In this document: positions 1 through 10,800 of the stretch, in pieces
How the letters are laid out: every line of letters begins with the position of its first letter
Position numbering within the stretch: the stretch's first letter is position 1
From: Sipunculus nudus
Lineage: Eukaryota; Annelida; Sipuncula; Golfingiida; Sipunculidae
Length of the DNA stretch: 64,000 nucleotides
Assembly (NCBI GenBank): GCA_026874595.1
Contig: CM049313.1
Span: forward strand, 57,123,159-57,187,158
Direction of reading: 5' to 3'
Made by a program: the position numbers and the translations under genes
The notes under the pieces: model-generated
Told to the model about the DNA's origin: nothing
What the model saw: the letters and a program-made list of their open reading frames with translations, nothing else
Database searches by the model: none

Positions 1-2008
1 ACCGTATATACCAGCAGTGGCGGATCCAGAGGGGGAGCATTGAGGGCTGAAGCCCCCCCCCCCCCCCAATGAAACATTGTTATCATTTTTTATCAGAGAA
101 GGTTTTCTTTACATTATTTCAGTTGCCGTCATACAAATATCACCCTTTCAACTGAAACACAAAAGTTTAAGATGAATGTCTACACCTGGATCAGGCATCT
201 ATAATTATTCACCCGCCGTTAAGAGAGAGGACTACTAAAATGGTCCACGTCAGTCTCTCCGTCCTTTCGTCCGTCTGTCTTTTAATCCGTCCTTCCGTCC
301 CGCACCATCACTGATGCCACACTTTCCTGGTAATCATATGCACGGGGACCACTGTGGCCCTAGGTACTTTTATAATTGGGCATTTTTTATATTTTAAGAT
401 AATTAATTGGGCAATTTCTAACATTGGTTTTAGACGTTAAAATTTCGAATTACAGAATCTATCAACCGTCAATATATTATCATTAAAAAATAATAAACAG
501 TGTTTGAATATACATACACTGCATCATAGCACTGGATTTTCATGATAGGCAGTGGAAAATTACTGCCTCGTCATAAATGACATGTATTGGGGACTGGGAT
601 GTTTGCTGTAAATATCAGTTCGAATTCTCAATGGGGAATTAGTTTTGAAATTATTTGTCCGTGTCGCTCTTTAAAAGAAAAAATGAACAAAGCGGTACAA
701 GAAACTTTAGTAAACTGACAATCTTTAATACCTATAGCATACTTTATGGAAGATTTATTATCGATTACAGATGTATAAATTACCAAATAAATATGGAAAC
801 GATAATGCATAAATATACGAACGAAAGAAATGCATTTTATACTTCAGATGTATATAAACGAGGTCTGACGTTTGAACGTATAAAAGAAAGTTTTAGACTA
901 AAGAAGCAAATGCACGAATGGAAAAGTAATTTAAGCTATACCAGTTATTAAAAATAAACGCTGGTGAGTATTATCTTAAAAAAGAGGTTAGAGAATATTA
1001 TTCAATCATGAGTTATTCGTTTGCCCTTTTCAATAATGTTTAATGCACTTTAATGTTTATATATAGTTGTGTCTTTATATTATGGCTGATCAATTATTTG
1101 AGATTAAATAATGAATGATATGTTTGTAAACATCTTTGGGCACTTGTGCTCACATCTCATGTTCATATAATTACGACAATTTAAAAAGAGAATATTAATA
1201 TACCCAAGTCTTATTTTATTTATTAATCGCTTGATAGAAAAAAAATAATGTCAAGATCATTTATTCTTTTTGCTCTGCATGAATTCCCCATTCTTACTGC
1301 TTGCTCCAGAGGAGTCTTTATTTGCTGAGTAAATTAATCCTCTGCGAAGCAAGGTTTATCACGTAATTATATCGACTTCGGTCGATTCGTCTGTTAGCAG
1401 CTGTACTCAACAAATATAGACAGACTCATGAGGAGACCCCCCCCCAAAAAAAAAATCCAAAAGTTTACCTGGATCACAATAATATTTTATTTAGAAGATT
1501 CTGAACTGTTGTGGGGAAAAAAGGCGATCAAAAGACCGTCTTTTTTGTGGAAGGGGAGGGGGGGGGGACGAGGGGAATCTTTAATTGAATATAAATTTCC
1601 GAAAGAGGCGACAGGCCGGTTATGCAAAATCGAGTTGGTGAACTTGTCACACATTCCTCATGAATAAATATAATCATCGCGCTACAAACTGTAAATACAA
1701 AAAAAAAACACACATAATATGACTTGCCTGACTTCAAAGTCTGCATTTACGTTTTGTCTCAACTTTGTTCATGTCTTTCCAGTTGTAAACTATGTCTCGG
1801 GGAAAATATAATAAATTGCACATCTGTACCCATTCACAACAATTTCACAATTTACAAATTATCAGATCGTATATGAGGTGGAAAAATGCAAAAGGTGAAT
1901 TTTTATATCTATAGCCGTGGAGTCATGTTTTGCTAGTTTGTAGTCTGCAAATTATTTAATGTAAGACTGAAACTAAGACTACATGTTTACAAGAGACTGA
2001 ATGTGATA
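1..2008. other. Intergenic AT-rich sequence, no gene recognised
   Basis: No reading frame here resembles a known protein; the 98-codon frame at 655-951 has low-complexity AT-rich composition and no recognisable domain. A C-homopolymer of about 17 lies at 51-67 and a G-run at about 1,555-1,568. The first 30 bases carry a 'cagtggcggatccag' motif of the kind that begins many hAT-type MITEs. Confidence 0.5.
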
Positions 2009-3227
2009 CAGTGGAACCCCGCCTTGCGACCACCCCACAATTGCGACCACCCCACAATTACGACCATTTTGTTTGGTCCCGAATTTTTTTTAGTTTATTT
2101 ATGTTTAAAAATGACTCAAAATTACGACCACCCCTGAATTCAGAATTACGACCAGATTTCCTGGCCCCAGCGCTAATGCGACCCCGCTAATGCGACCACC
2201 GCGGAGAAGTACTGAAACAATATTTGTCACGAGTCAATGGCTGCGTCTTGTCACAGGCGCCTTAACGAAAGATCAAAGCGGGTAACAAGGTTTCTTAACC
2301 CGAGTGTTAATCTGGTCCCGCATATCTTCCCGACTCGGTGTCTTCGCTGAGACTCGTTGAGGTGTAGGTTATAGATCAAAGAGGGTAACCACCGGCCTGA
2401 TTACTTAACGAGCCGGTCTGACCTGGGGTCAGATGCTAATTGCCCCTCAGTGATCACCTTTATTACAGCTACCCTAAGTGTGGGGTTGCAGGCTTAATAT
2501 TTCAACTCATCACATATTGTTCGATCCTAATTGGTAAAATTAACGACCTAGTTAATCCTAAATGTGTTTTTACCTTACTGACACTGAGTATTGAGCAGTC
2601 AGTAAAATGTATAAATAAAGCTTGCATCGGGGGAAAATCCCTCACATTAATTTGCCTTTTCTGATAGATCGTTGTCAGTTTATTTCTCTACTGGTTAAGT
2701 TTGCATTTAAATTGCTTGCTGTTAGGCAACCATGCCTCTGAAAGAGCTCTCCTTGAAGAATAAAGTAGCGTTAATCAAGGCGGCAACACCACGCGCAGTC
2801 AGCACCAAATGGCTCTGCAGTTAAGCGTCGGGAAAGCTGAAGTGCACGCAATATATACTCAAGCGGAAGGCTAAATATATGACAGCCACGTATTATGTTC
2901 AATATGCATTCAGTAGGTTGTAATCATATTGCCTTAGTGTTATTATTTGTTCATCATTAGTCACTACGTATGTGTACATGTGTATTAATTTTCATCATGA
3001 ATAAATATGTTCAGCTACACACAAAAAATCATAATAAGGGTCCTCCGCTAAGTAAAATATTTTGTTAAAATTCACATTAAAGATATATGCAATAGATAAA
3101 CTCTGATACCCATTAAATATCAGCGTGTTATATGCGACCACAATAAGAGTTTCACAAATACGACCTCCCCCAAATTACGACCACTTTGCTCAGTCCCCAG
3201 GGTGGTCGTAATTGTGGGGTTCCACTG
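2009..3227 (+). mobile_element. pogo/Tigger-like DNA transposon relic
   Basis: The element starts CAGTGGAACCCCGC and ends with the inverted GGGGTTCCACTG. It is flanked on both sides by TA (2,007-2,008 and 3,228-3,229), the target duplication of the Tc1/mariner/pogo superfamily. Subterminal sequence repeats short 'gcgaccaccccacaatt' modules near both ends. Inside, 2,732-2,870 reads like the N-terminal pipsqueak-type HTH of Tigger transposases. The DDE catalytic part is missing, so this is an internally deleted, non-autonomous copy. TIRs and TSD are seen directly; the superfamily follows from them. Confidence 0.72.
2732..2870 (+). pseudogene. Tigger transposase N-terminal HTH fragment
   Basis: An ATG opens a frame beginning MPLKELSLKNKVALIKAAT, matching the start of the CENP-B/pipsqueak-like helix-turn-helix of Tigger transposases (a lysine-rich start, 'KVALIK', then a second recognition helix). 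The frame stops at about 2,822, but the next frame continues with a helix-like 'LALQ/LSVGKAEVHAI' stretch, so a single-base frameshift has broken it. No DDE domain follows. Identification rests on pattern only. Confidence 0.45.
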
Positions 3228-3453
3228 TACTTGCTATGTAATACCTCCTTCTCTTATCCATCGATAAAAGTTGAGTTTTGTTAAATCATTATTCTGAAGG
3301 TCAAGAACGAAAAAGGAGCAGTTTTTTTGTTAAAAAAAACGGCAAAGAATTATGTTTTTTAAAGGTATAACGTGACTGAAATTTATTGAACGTATCCAAC
3401 GTTTCCCCCATTATAACATTTTGAACATCAGAAGTTTACACTGCAATATATAT

Positions 3454-3455
<2 letters not shown>

Positions 3456-3521
<66 letters not shown>

Positions 3522-3694
3522 GAACCCCGCCTTGCGACCACCCCGCAATTGCGACCACCCCCACAATTACGACCACTTTTCTTGGTCCCGAATATACGAT
3601 TCACTTAACTTAAAGTTCCACAAATAAGACCACCCTCAAATTACGACCACTTTAGTCAGTCCCCAAGGTGGTCGTAATTGTGGGGTTCCACTGT

Positions 3695-3753
<59 letters not shown>

Positions 3754-3812
3754 AATATATATATATATATTTATGTATATATATATATATATATCTAAAT
3801 ATATATATATAT
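3456..3812. repeat. (TA)n microsatellite interrupted by a MITE
   Basis: Long (TA)n tracts at 3,456-3,517 and 3,694-3,812 flank a 176-bp MITE. This suggests that the MITE, which targets TA, inserted into one ancestral TA tract. The right tract has scattered 'taaat' interruptions. Translations of this tract give meaningless YIYIYI frames. Confidence 0.9.
3518..3693 (+). mobile_element. MITE related to the 2.0-3.2 kb Tigger-like element
   Basis: This 176-bp element has the same termini as the 2,009-3,227 element: (C)AGTGGAACCCCGCCTTGCGA at the left, and the inverted GTGGTCGTAATTGTGGGGTT then CCACTG at the right. It keeps the subterminal modules and lacks all internal coding sequence. The first C is replaced by T. 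It is therefore a deletion derivative of the same family. Confidence 0.75.
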
Positions 3813-4934
3813 GCTTATTTTAGCAAAGTATCTACAAGCCTCCGCACTTGCAAAATCCTGGATCCGCCCCTGACCAGCGCTTCCGAACGGAGCATTAGTA
3901 CAAAAAGATTTGATACACGGTATGTGGCAGCACAGTGTAATAATACAATAAGACAGTCCTGTCTACCAAAGGGATGAATGAGAATATATGTTTTAACTGT
4001 GACATATACACATTCCATATGTACCAGCACATTAATGTATACAAACAACTCTATCCACAGTGATTTACATATACATCAGCATAAGAAATCTCAGCATTAA
4101 TAGAACAGTTATATTCATATCTTAATGAAAATACCATGATGAGAAGTCAATTTATCAAATAAATAAATATCTAGTAAACACTAGAAAAGAAGCAAACATA
4201 CGGATATTGGCCAATGTTCCAACCCTGTGATCATATTATTAATTTTGTTCTCTAGTCTCTTTCGCTCACGACACTGTTTAATCTACTCCAGGGGCATTCA
4301 GGGTTGTTTAATCTCTGCAAAGAAGTAAAATTGTCAGAGATTTTTTTATTTTCCCTGAACTTTAACTTATAGTGGCATCTTGACGTGTGTTACATGATAT
4401 GTCCTCGCTGTGAGCCGATACATCATGGCGGCAGCTTACCGGTAGATCCTTTCTTTCACGTACACCGCTCTGTCATCTGGGGGATAAAAGCCAGGGTTTA
4501 CTCGGATTATAGAGAACAGACCAGCGGAGGCGGAGTCCCTTGTGTTACGTGTTCCTTTGAAGTTACCACAGGCAAAAATTGATAGAACACCTTTACGGAA
4601 TGTGTTCTTGCTAGGTTTTTTAGAAACCTTCATAGAGACGCACCTGTGAGGATTAAAAAAGAGAAATCTATGACATTTTAGTGTTTATCACGGCAGCAGG
4701 GACCAAAATCTCCAACCAAACATAAAAAAATTGACATGTCTTAAGGATATGTTCAGCTTTACAGAATACCCTTGTCATCTGCAAAACTTCACGGCTACCT
4801 AGAGCAGAAAACTTGTCTTTGTATGTTGAATTGTACAATACTTTCCGAATGAGGGCGCGGTGATCCTCAGAACGTTCCTCCGGTATCTACTTGGATGATA
4901 CAGATCTAATGGTAGCGCCATTTCGGCCCTCTGA
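3813..4934. other. Intergenic sequence, no gene recognised
   Basis: No exon-like or RNA-like element was recognised. At 3,850-3,872 there is an inverted 'cctggatccgcccctg' motif complementary to the motif near position 14, but the flanks of the two do not form a target duplication. Weakly GC-richer sequence at 4,390-4,570 gives only short unrelated frames on both strands. Confidence 0.4.
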
Positions 4935-4941
4935 TATTCAT

Positions 4942-4983
<42 letters not shown>

Positions 4984-5600
4984 TTATTCTTATAATGCGC
5001 ATACATTCAGAATACAAGACCCTGCTCAAGCCGCATAACAATACAATATATAAATAGCAATCGCATACATTTAAAATAAATGACAATAATTAGTATATAT
5101 TTAAAACATAATGCCAGTGTTAAGATCGATAAAATGTCATAATACTAAATACTAAAACATGGCATATAATCTACCATTTACATTAAATATTATCATAGGC
5201 TTCCCTAAAAAAGTGAGTCTTCAGTGCACGTTTAAATATATCAATAGAATCTGATTTATTTTTATGATGCGGCAAATTGTTCCAGAGCACAGGAGCATAA
5301 GAACTGAATGCTCTTTCCCCATATGTAGATAATTTACTCCTAGGTTCACAAAGACGCATGTACTTATATCTTGAACTCAATGCACGAGGTGTAAAATGTA
5401 ACTGGAGTAATTCTGTGACATAAAGAGGTGCTCTCTCATTGAGAGTCTTACATGTAAGCAGCAATATTTTAAATCCAACACGAAATTCTACAGATGGCCA
5501 GTGCAACTCGAACAAGATGGGCGATATATGATTACGCTTTGGACATCTGGATACAATGCGAGCTGTCTGATTTTGAATTATTTGCAGTCCTAACACCTAA
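4935..5600 (-). mobile_element. 5'-truncated CR1/L2-like LINE, 3' end with (ATT)n tail
   Basis: On the minus strand 5,183-5,596 encodes the C-terminal part of a CR1/L2-type reverse transcriptase. Signatures seen are LQIIQNQTARIV, 'HISPILFELHWPSVEFRVGFKILLL', YGERAFSSYAPVLWNNLP and a final FKRALKTHFF before the stop. The strand continues through about 200 bp of 3' UTR into a (TAA/ATT)n tract at 4,935-4,984, the usual simple-repeat tail of this group. Palm and endonuclease domains are absent, consistent with 5' truncation on insertion. Confidence 0.8.
5183..5596 (-). pseudogene. LINE reverse-transcriptase C-terminal fragment
   Basis: The open frame is about 137 codons and carries only the region after the RT palm (thumb and the C-terminal 'LWN.LP' motif). 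The frame is intact, so the copy may be fairly young, but without the catalytic YADD region it cannot act alone. It belongs to the LINE fragment that ends in the (ATT)n tail. Confidence 0.75.
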
Positions 5601-6090
5601 AATGTGGGTACTCCATATATAAGGAAAATACAAACATCTAACCTCGACAAAATCAAACCAAAGAGTCTATGACCAGCGTACTGAGTCGTATATTCACGGC
5701 TAGTTTAAAATGACCACCTTAATTGGGACTGTCCTCGGGGCACATTCCTACCGTATTTCCGTACCTTTATCAGTAACTGTTCTCGCAAATATTTCGAAAC
5801 CACTCTTGGAGGCTGCTTTATTGCGTAAAGACTAGCACCCGGATGTCGAATGTCGCATGCCGGATTAAGTGTATGCCGCAAGTTTGTTATCACTTCGTAT
5901 TTAAGGTAATGTTCATCATCCAAGATTCATGCCGTAATTTACATAATAAGGATTCATTTTTTCTTGTTCTACCTAAATTTATCGCCGTTTTACACACTGG
6001 CACATGGATATTCTCCTCCGGGATACTGTTAATTGACTACTATGGATCAATTATGATGGTATAAATTTACACACGTTTCTACCAAAAACC
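5601..6090. other. Intergenic sequence, no gene recognised
   Basis: The only moderately long frame is on the minus strand (5,705-5,923, 72 codons). It shows no recognisable domain, and no splice context supports it. Confidence 0.35.
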
Positions 6091-8017
6091 AACCTCTTCC
6101 AGTTCGGGATCGTTGGAAGGTGCCGCCGGGACTATTTGTCTCAATTTACAATTTAATAAACTTCAGATCTAAATTTTGTCACAGTTAAAGAAAAAGCCTT
6201 GTTTGCATTGCACATGCGCAGACTTGTCCATATATTTTTTTTCTCTGTGAAAACACAAAAAAAAAGATAAATCTTGTTACCGAGAATACTCAAACATTAT
6301 TCACGGATCTTTATCAAACTTGAAATGTGTATAGCTATAGGTAAAGGACGAAACCTATTTAAAATATGGTCATGACCTTTTTCTTGGAGAGCGACCTATA
6401 CCTTGAATATGTCATTTTTTTGCTAAAAATCACACGAATTCATTAATATCTCAAGATAGCAAAAATCACATTGACCAAATATCAATGCGTTGTCAATGAA
6501 TAGCGTTGTCAGGAACCGGAAGCTGGTGGCGCCACCAATCATTTTTTTCTTGTTTTCGCGCCTTTATTACCCCCATTATTGCCATTTGACAGTACTGTGG
6601 GCATCATAAGTCAAAAACCAATGGACAGAAAAATGCTTTCATATTAAGCATGTTCATGGATAGAGGTTATTGGATGAGATTTAAATTGAGATCATGATCT
6701 TTACCCTGAGCGTAACCTTGACCTAGAACAGTTCTATATTTGGTGAAAATCACACAAAATCTTAATATCTCAGGAATGTATGAATGGATTGGTCCAAAAC
6801 CAAGTTGACCGAAGATCATGGATAGCTTTGTCTTCTGCAGGAGACTGTTGACAACACCTATTGCCTTTTAATACCCCCATCGTTGACAATACTGTAAGCA
6901 TTTAAAGTCAAAAACTAATGGAAAGATTTATTTTCTATTATCCACATTTATTGATATGGGTTGTAGGATGAAGTCAATGTAAATACGGTTCATGACCTTT
7001 ACTATGAGAGTCGACTTGACCTTAGAAAAATCAAAATGAAAGATGTCAGACCTTGACCTTGATATTCAAGCCCAAATCTGCCGGTATATAAGATTTTTAT
7101 GAACTCCATAATTTTGGAAGTTTTTCTTCAAATGTGACATACAGATTGTTTCCACCAAGATGCCAGATATGTTTGAAGGGTGGTGACTTTGACCCTACTT
7201 TCAAGGTAAAATTTGCGGAAACAGGATTTTTTTACCCCAAAACCTTTGAAGTACACCATATCGTTTCTTCAAATTTAATACACCGATGGTTTCCTAAAAA
7301 AAATATCAGACATGTTTGATGACTTGTGACTTTCAGCTTGGTCTTCAAGAACAAATCTGCGAATATTTTGGATTTTTGTTAACCCCATAACGTTTGTAGT
7401 ACTTCAACTGTTTTATTCAAATTTTACCTATACTTTGCAAGCTGTAGGAAAATATGATTTGAGCACCCTGATGGTCAGATGGACTCAAATTGTACCCACT
7501 AGGCCTAGAATTTTCTAACACAACATCCAGGGAGATGCTGGGCAAATCTGTTTAAAACCTGAAATTAGGTCATCGTGACCTATATTCTGCGAGCTAGTGG
7601 CCGAAAACATGCTTTTGAGCACCAAGAGAGTCTGACTAGGCACAAATTATATCTTTGTGGGCTATAATCTTTTAATGTGGTATTCTGGAGGGTCCTTGGT
7701 AAATGTCCTTGGAAGAATGAAATTAGTTCACCATGACCTATATTTTGCAAGCTATACAAAAATGATCGACTCAAAGTGTATCCGTTCGCCCCAGAATCTT
7801 CTTACGCAACATCCGAGGAGGTTGTGGGCAAAATATTTTTGGAAACTTAAAACTAAGTAATGATAACCTATATATATATATTCATATATATATATATATA
7901 TTTATAATAAGTTTATTAACAAAAAAAGATAACTTAGTAAGTTTCTTTGTATCTTGAAATAAGGTCATTGTGACCTATATTTTGTTAGCTATGAGAAGAA
8001 AAACCTAAATTTGAGCA
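6091..8017. repeat. Degenerate dispersed/tandem repeat block rich in 'gaccttgacc' modules
   Basis: Similar modules recur: 'aggtcat.gtgacctatatttTgcaagctat' near 7,420, 7,565, 7,725 and 7,960, and 'acatccaggga.ttgtgggcaaa' near 7,525 and 7,805. The opening part (6,100-6,240, with 'cacatgcgca') resembles 10,610-10,740. A perfect GGTGGCGCCACC palindrome is at 6,525-6,536. Related modules occur at 10,330-10,465 and 30,240-30,850. This looks like a dispersed non-coding repeat with internal satellite; no coding frame is credible. Confidence 0.6.
7869..7902. repeat. (TA)n microsatellite
   Basis: A short interrupted TA tract inside the repeat block. Confidence 0.85.
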
Positions 8018-10235
8018 CTTATTTATTTATTTATTTATTTATAATACATATTTAACCAGGATAGCCTATTCAGCAAAAGCTGTTTTTCTATAGGGTCCTG
8101 GTCAAGATGATATCGATAAGTACACAGTTAAAAAAGCAAATAAGAAAGAACTGAAACTAAAATACATGCATACATAAAAACAGTTATACATACATGGTTT
8201 AAAATGATCACAGAAAAAAAATTCTTAAATGATATACACGAATATTGAGTAAATAAATTAAAAATTAAAAAATGTAAGATCGTGATTTCACAATAAATAT
8301 ATTACATAATGACACAGTAATATAGGTAATAAATACAAAGACGAAAAGGCACCCGTGAACAAGCTATGAAAAATTATATGGCATAAATTGCTTGTACAAT
8401 GATTTAAACTGGTAGAGACTGGTTGCAGATTTGACACTTACAGGTAAAGAATTCCAGTGGATGGGACCAGCATATGCAAGACTTGCTTTGAAGGATTCTC
8501 TGTTTGGTTTAGGTAATGATAAATTGAAGCCCTGAGAAAAACGAGTATTATATGCACTATTAACACGGTTGAACGTATGCGTAAGAGAGGGAGGGGCATT
8601 ACCAAACAAACATTTAAAGACCATTAAAGAAACAAAATATTGGTATCTCTGTTTAACATTCATCCAACCCAATGTTGCAATCAATGATGTAGAGGATATA
8701 TTGGTATCATAAGTTTTAGTAACGATTCTAGCAGCTCTATTTTGAAGTTTTTGGAGTTGTAATAAATACTTTTTGGAGGAATTACCCCAGACAGATATAC
8801 AATAATCAATGTGACTCTGAATTAAGGCATTGTAAAGTGTGTTTAAACTAAAGATATCTAAGGTTTCACTTAATCTGAAAAGGAGACCTAGTTTTGATAC
8901 TATTTTGTCGCACACCAGTTGAATATGTTTTTTCCATGTAAGACCAGCGTCGATGATAACACCTAAAAGCTTTGTGTGTTCAACCGGCATCACTGTAATG
9001 TTATCCATGGAAATGTTCATTTGATTTCCATTGGTTTTAGACTTAGGGCCAAATAAATTGAATGATGATTTTTGGGGATTTATACTCAGTCGATTCTCTC
9101 TGAACCATTTAAGTGCAATTCCGAGATTTACTTGTAATGACTCTATAGCTTTAGCGGCTGAATTCGCTGAAGAATAAATTGAAATATCATCAGCATAAAT
9201 GACGCATTTCTCACTGAGGAACATTGGAAGATCATTTAAATAAAAAAGGAAAAATATAGGTCCAAGGACAGTGCCCTGTGTCCAAGGTGCGTGGTTCTGA
9301 AAGCAATCCATTAGAATAAACCACTTGCTTACGATTAGACAGGTATATATAGTTTTCGAACCACATAAGCGGTATACCTTTTATGCCATAGTTGCTCATA
9401 TTTGTAAGTAAGACAGTATGATCAAGGCTATCAAAACCCTTTTTTACATCGAGGAAACATGCAGCGGTAACATTATTGTTATTAAGACTGATTAAGCATT
9501 CGTCAATTATGCTGTGCAAGGCAAATGAAGTTGAACGATTAGGAAGAGAAACGAACTGTTTATCCGAAAACAGATTATTACTTTCAAAAAAACGTAATGA
9601 GACGCGATTTATCGAACTGTTCTATTATTTTTGGCACATGGCCTATAACTGAGATCGGTCGGTAGTTATTTGGATCATCCTTACATCCAGATCCTTTGTA
9701 TATAGGAGTGATCCTAGCGGTCTTCCAAACTGCTGGAAACTCGCCGGTTTGAAGTGAGGTTTTAAATATGTGGGCTAATGGAGCTGAAATATAAGGTGCG
9801 GCTATCTTAAGGAAAAATCCTGACATTCCCAGTATATCTTCTTTCATACTGGAGTTTACTTTCAACAACTGTGATAAAACAAATTGACTTGAAACTGAAT
9901 TAAAATCAAAAGATTCCAAATTCGGGTTAACAAGATGATCGCAGGTAAATATTGTTTTTGGAAATTTATCGTTAATATTTTTTCCAACAGAAGTAAAGAA
10001 ATGGTTAAATTAATCAGGGTCAATCTTTCCGCTTTCTTTATTCGAGGAGGTTTTCGAAGGCAGTATGTGTTTTAAAGCTTTCCACACACAACCAGGGTTT
10101 GAGCCATTTTTTTGTATCAGCGTGGCATAATACTGGCTACTGGCTCTAATCAGATTTGTAACATAATTTCGCTGATGTCGGTACGCAGACCAGTCATTAC
10201 TGTGGGCTTTAGTGTATTTAGAGAGTCAGATCTTG
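8018..10235 (-). mobile_element. 5'-truncated CR1/Jockey-group LINE with (TTTA)n tail
   Basis: Read on the minus strand, the element begins at about 10,235 in the linker ahead of the RT domain (frame 'SKYTKAHSNDWSAYRHQRN'). It runs through all RT motifs and ends in a 3' UTR with an (AAAT)n tail (8,018-8,042 on the + strand as TTTA repeats). The endonuclease domain is missing. Frameshifts near 9,240-9,310 and 9,520-9,590 and an in-frame stop near 10,007 make it a dead copy. The flanking array modules resume after about 10,240, so the LINE inserted into that array. Confidence 0.85.
8364..10233 (-). pseudogene. Reverse transcriptase of a non-LTR retrotransposon (frameshifted)
   Basis: Three pieces in different frames add up to one RT. 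9,584-9,919 has the N-terminal 'FPAVWKTARITPIYKGSG' and NNYRPISVIGHVPKIIEQF. 9,232-9,519 has 'FLDVKKGFDSLDH'. 8,364-9,311 has 'GTVLGPIFFLFYLNDLP', the catalytic YADD, LLGVIIDAGLTWKKHI, 'SHIDYCISVWG' and a C-terminal HWNSLP. Order and motifs fit the CR1/Jockey group. The conserved polymerase aspartates (YADD) are intact although the frame is not. I infer a single ancestral ORF broken by two indels. Confidence 0.85.
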
Positions 10236-10800
10236 ACTGAGAGATCTAGAAATGTCTAGGAGGGGAGGTCACTTAAAGTTCTACGAACAAATTTCACTGT
10301 GAAATATATTCTATGAACTATGTGAAGGTACCCTATAAATCAAATGGACACAAGCCGTAGCAGCTTGACGTTGAAACTATTGACTTAGCATCCAGGGAGT
10401 TATTGGTAAAATCCTCTTGGAAACCTTAAATAATGTGGCTGTTACCTATTTTCTAAGGACTATGGGCAAACACACAGACACACGATTGCGCTCCACTACT
10501 TGATCAGCCGGTGGAAAGGGGGATGGGCTGCTGCATTATCCAGAGAGGATTAATCTCAGCCTTCCGCCAGAGGACGTTTCTTCCCCAAATGAATTTCTTC
10601 TGTTTGGGCACTCTGTGACGGCCGGGATAACTTGTCTCAACTGTCAAACTTCAAAATCAAAATTTGTTTCATTTCAAGGAAACACTTTCTGTTTACATTT
10701 CACATGCGCATGCTTTCACAATATTACTTATTCAGTGAAGTCCTTACCACAAAAACACCCATTTTAATATTATTTGCCTTGAAATAATTCTTATCCAACA
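10236..10800. repeat. Continuation of the repeat block beyond the LINE
   Basis: 'catccagggagttattggtaaaat' (about 10,390) and 'gttacctattttctaaggactatgggc' (about 10,440) match modules seen at 7,525-7,860. From about 10,605 the sequence resembles 6,100-6,240. No coding sequence is seen. Confidence 0.45.

Noticed and set aside
655-951. 98-codon frame as a possible small gene
   Set aside because: No recognisable domain, AT-driven residue use and no splice or promoter context.
14-3871. A 3.9-kb hAT element defined by 'cagtggcggatccag' at the left and 'cctggatccgcccctg' at the right
   Set aside because: The flanking eight bases do not form a target duplication, and the interior is unrelated sequence including a Tigger-like element.
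3678-3977. Protein frame of repeated Tyr-Ile residues
   Set aside because: It is the translation of (TA)n; the same applies to such frames near 19.6, 24.5 and 27.1 kb.
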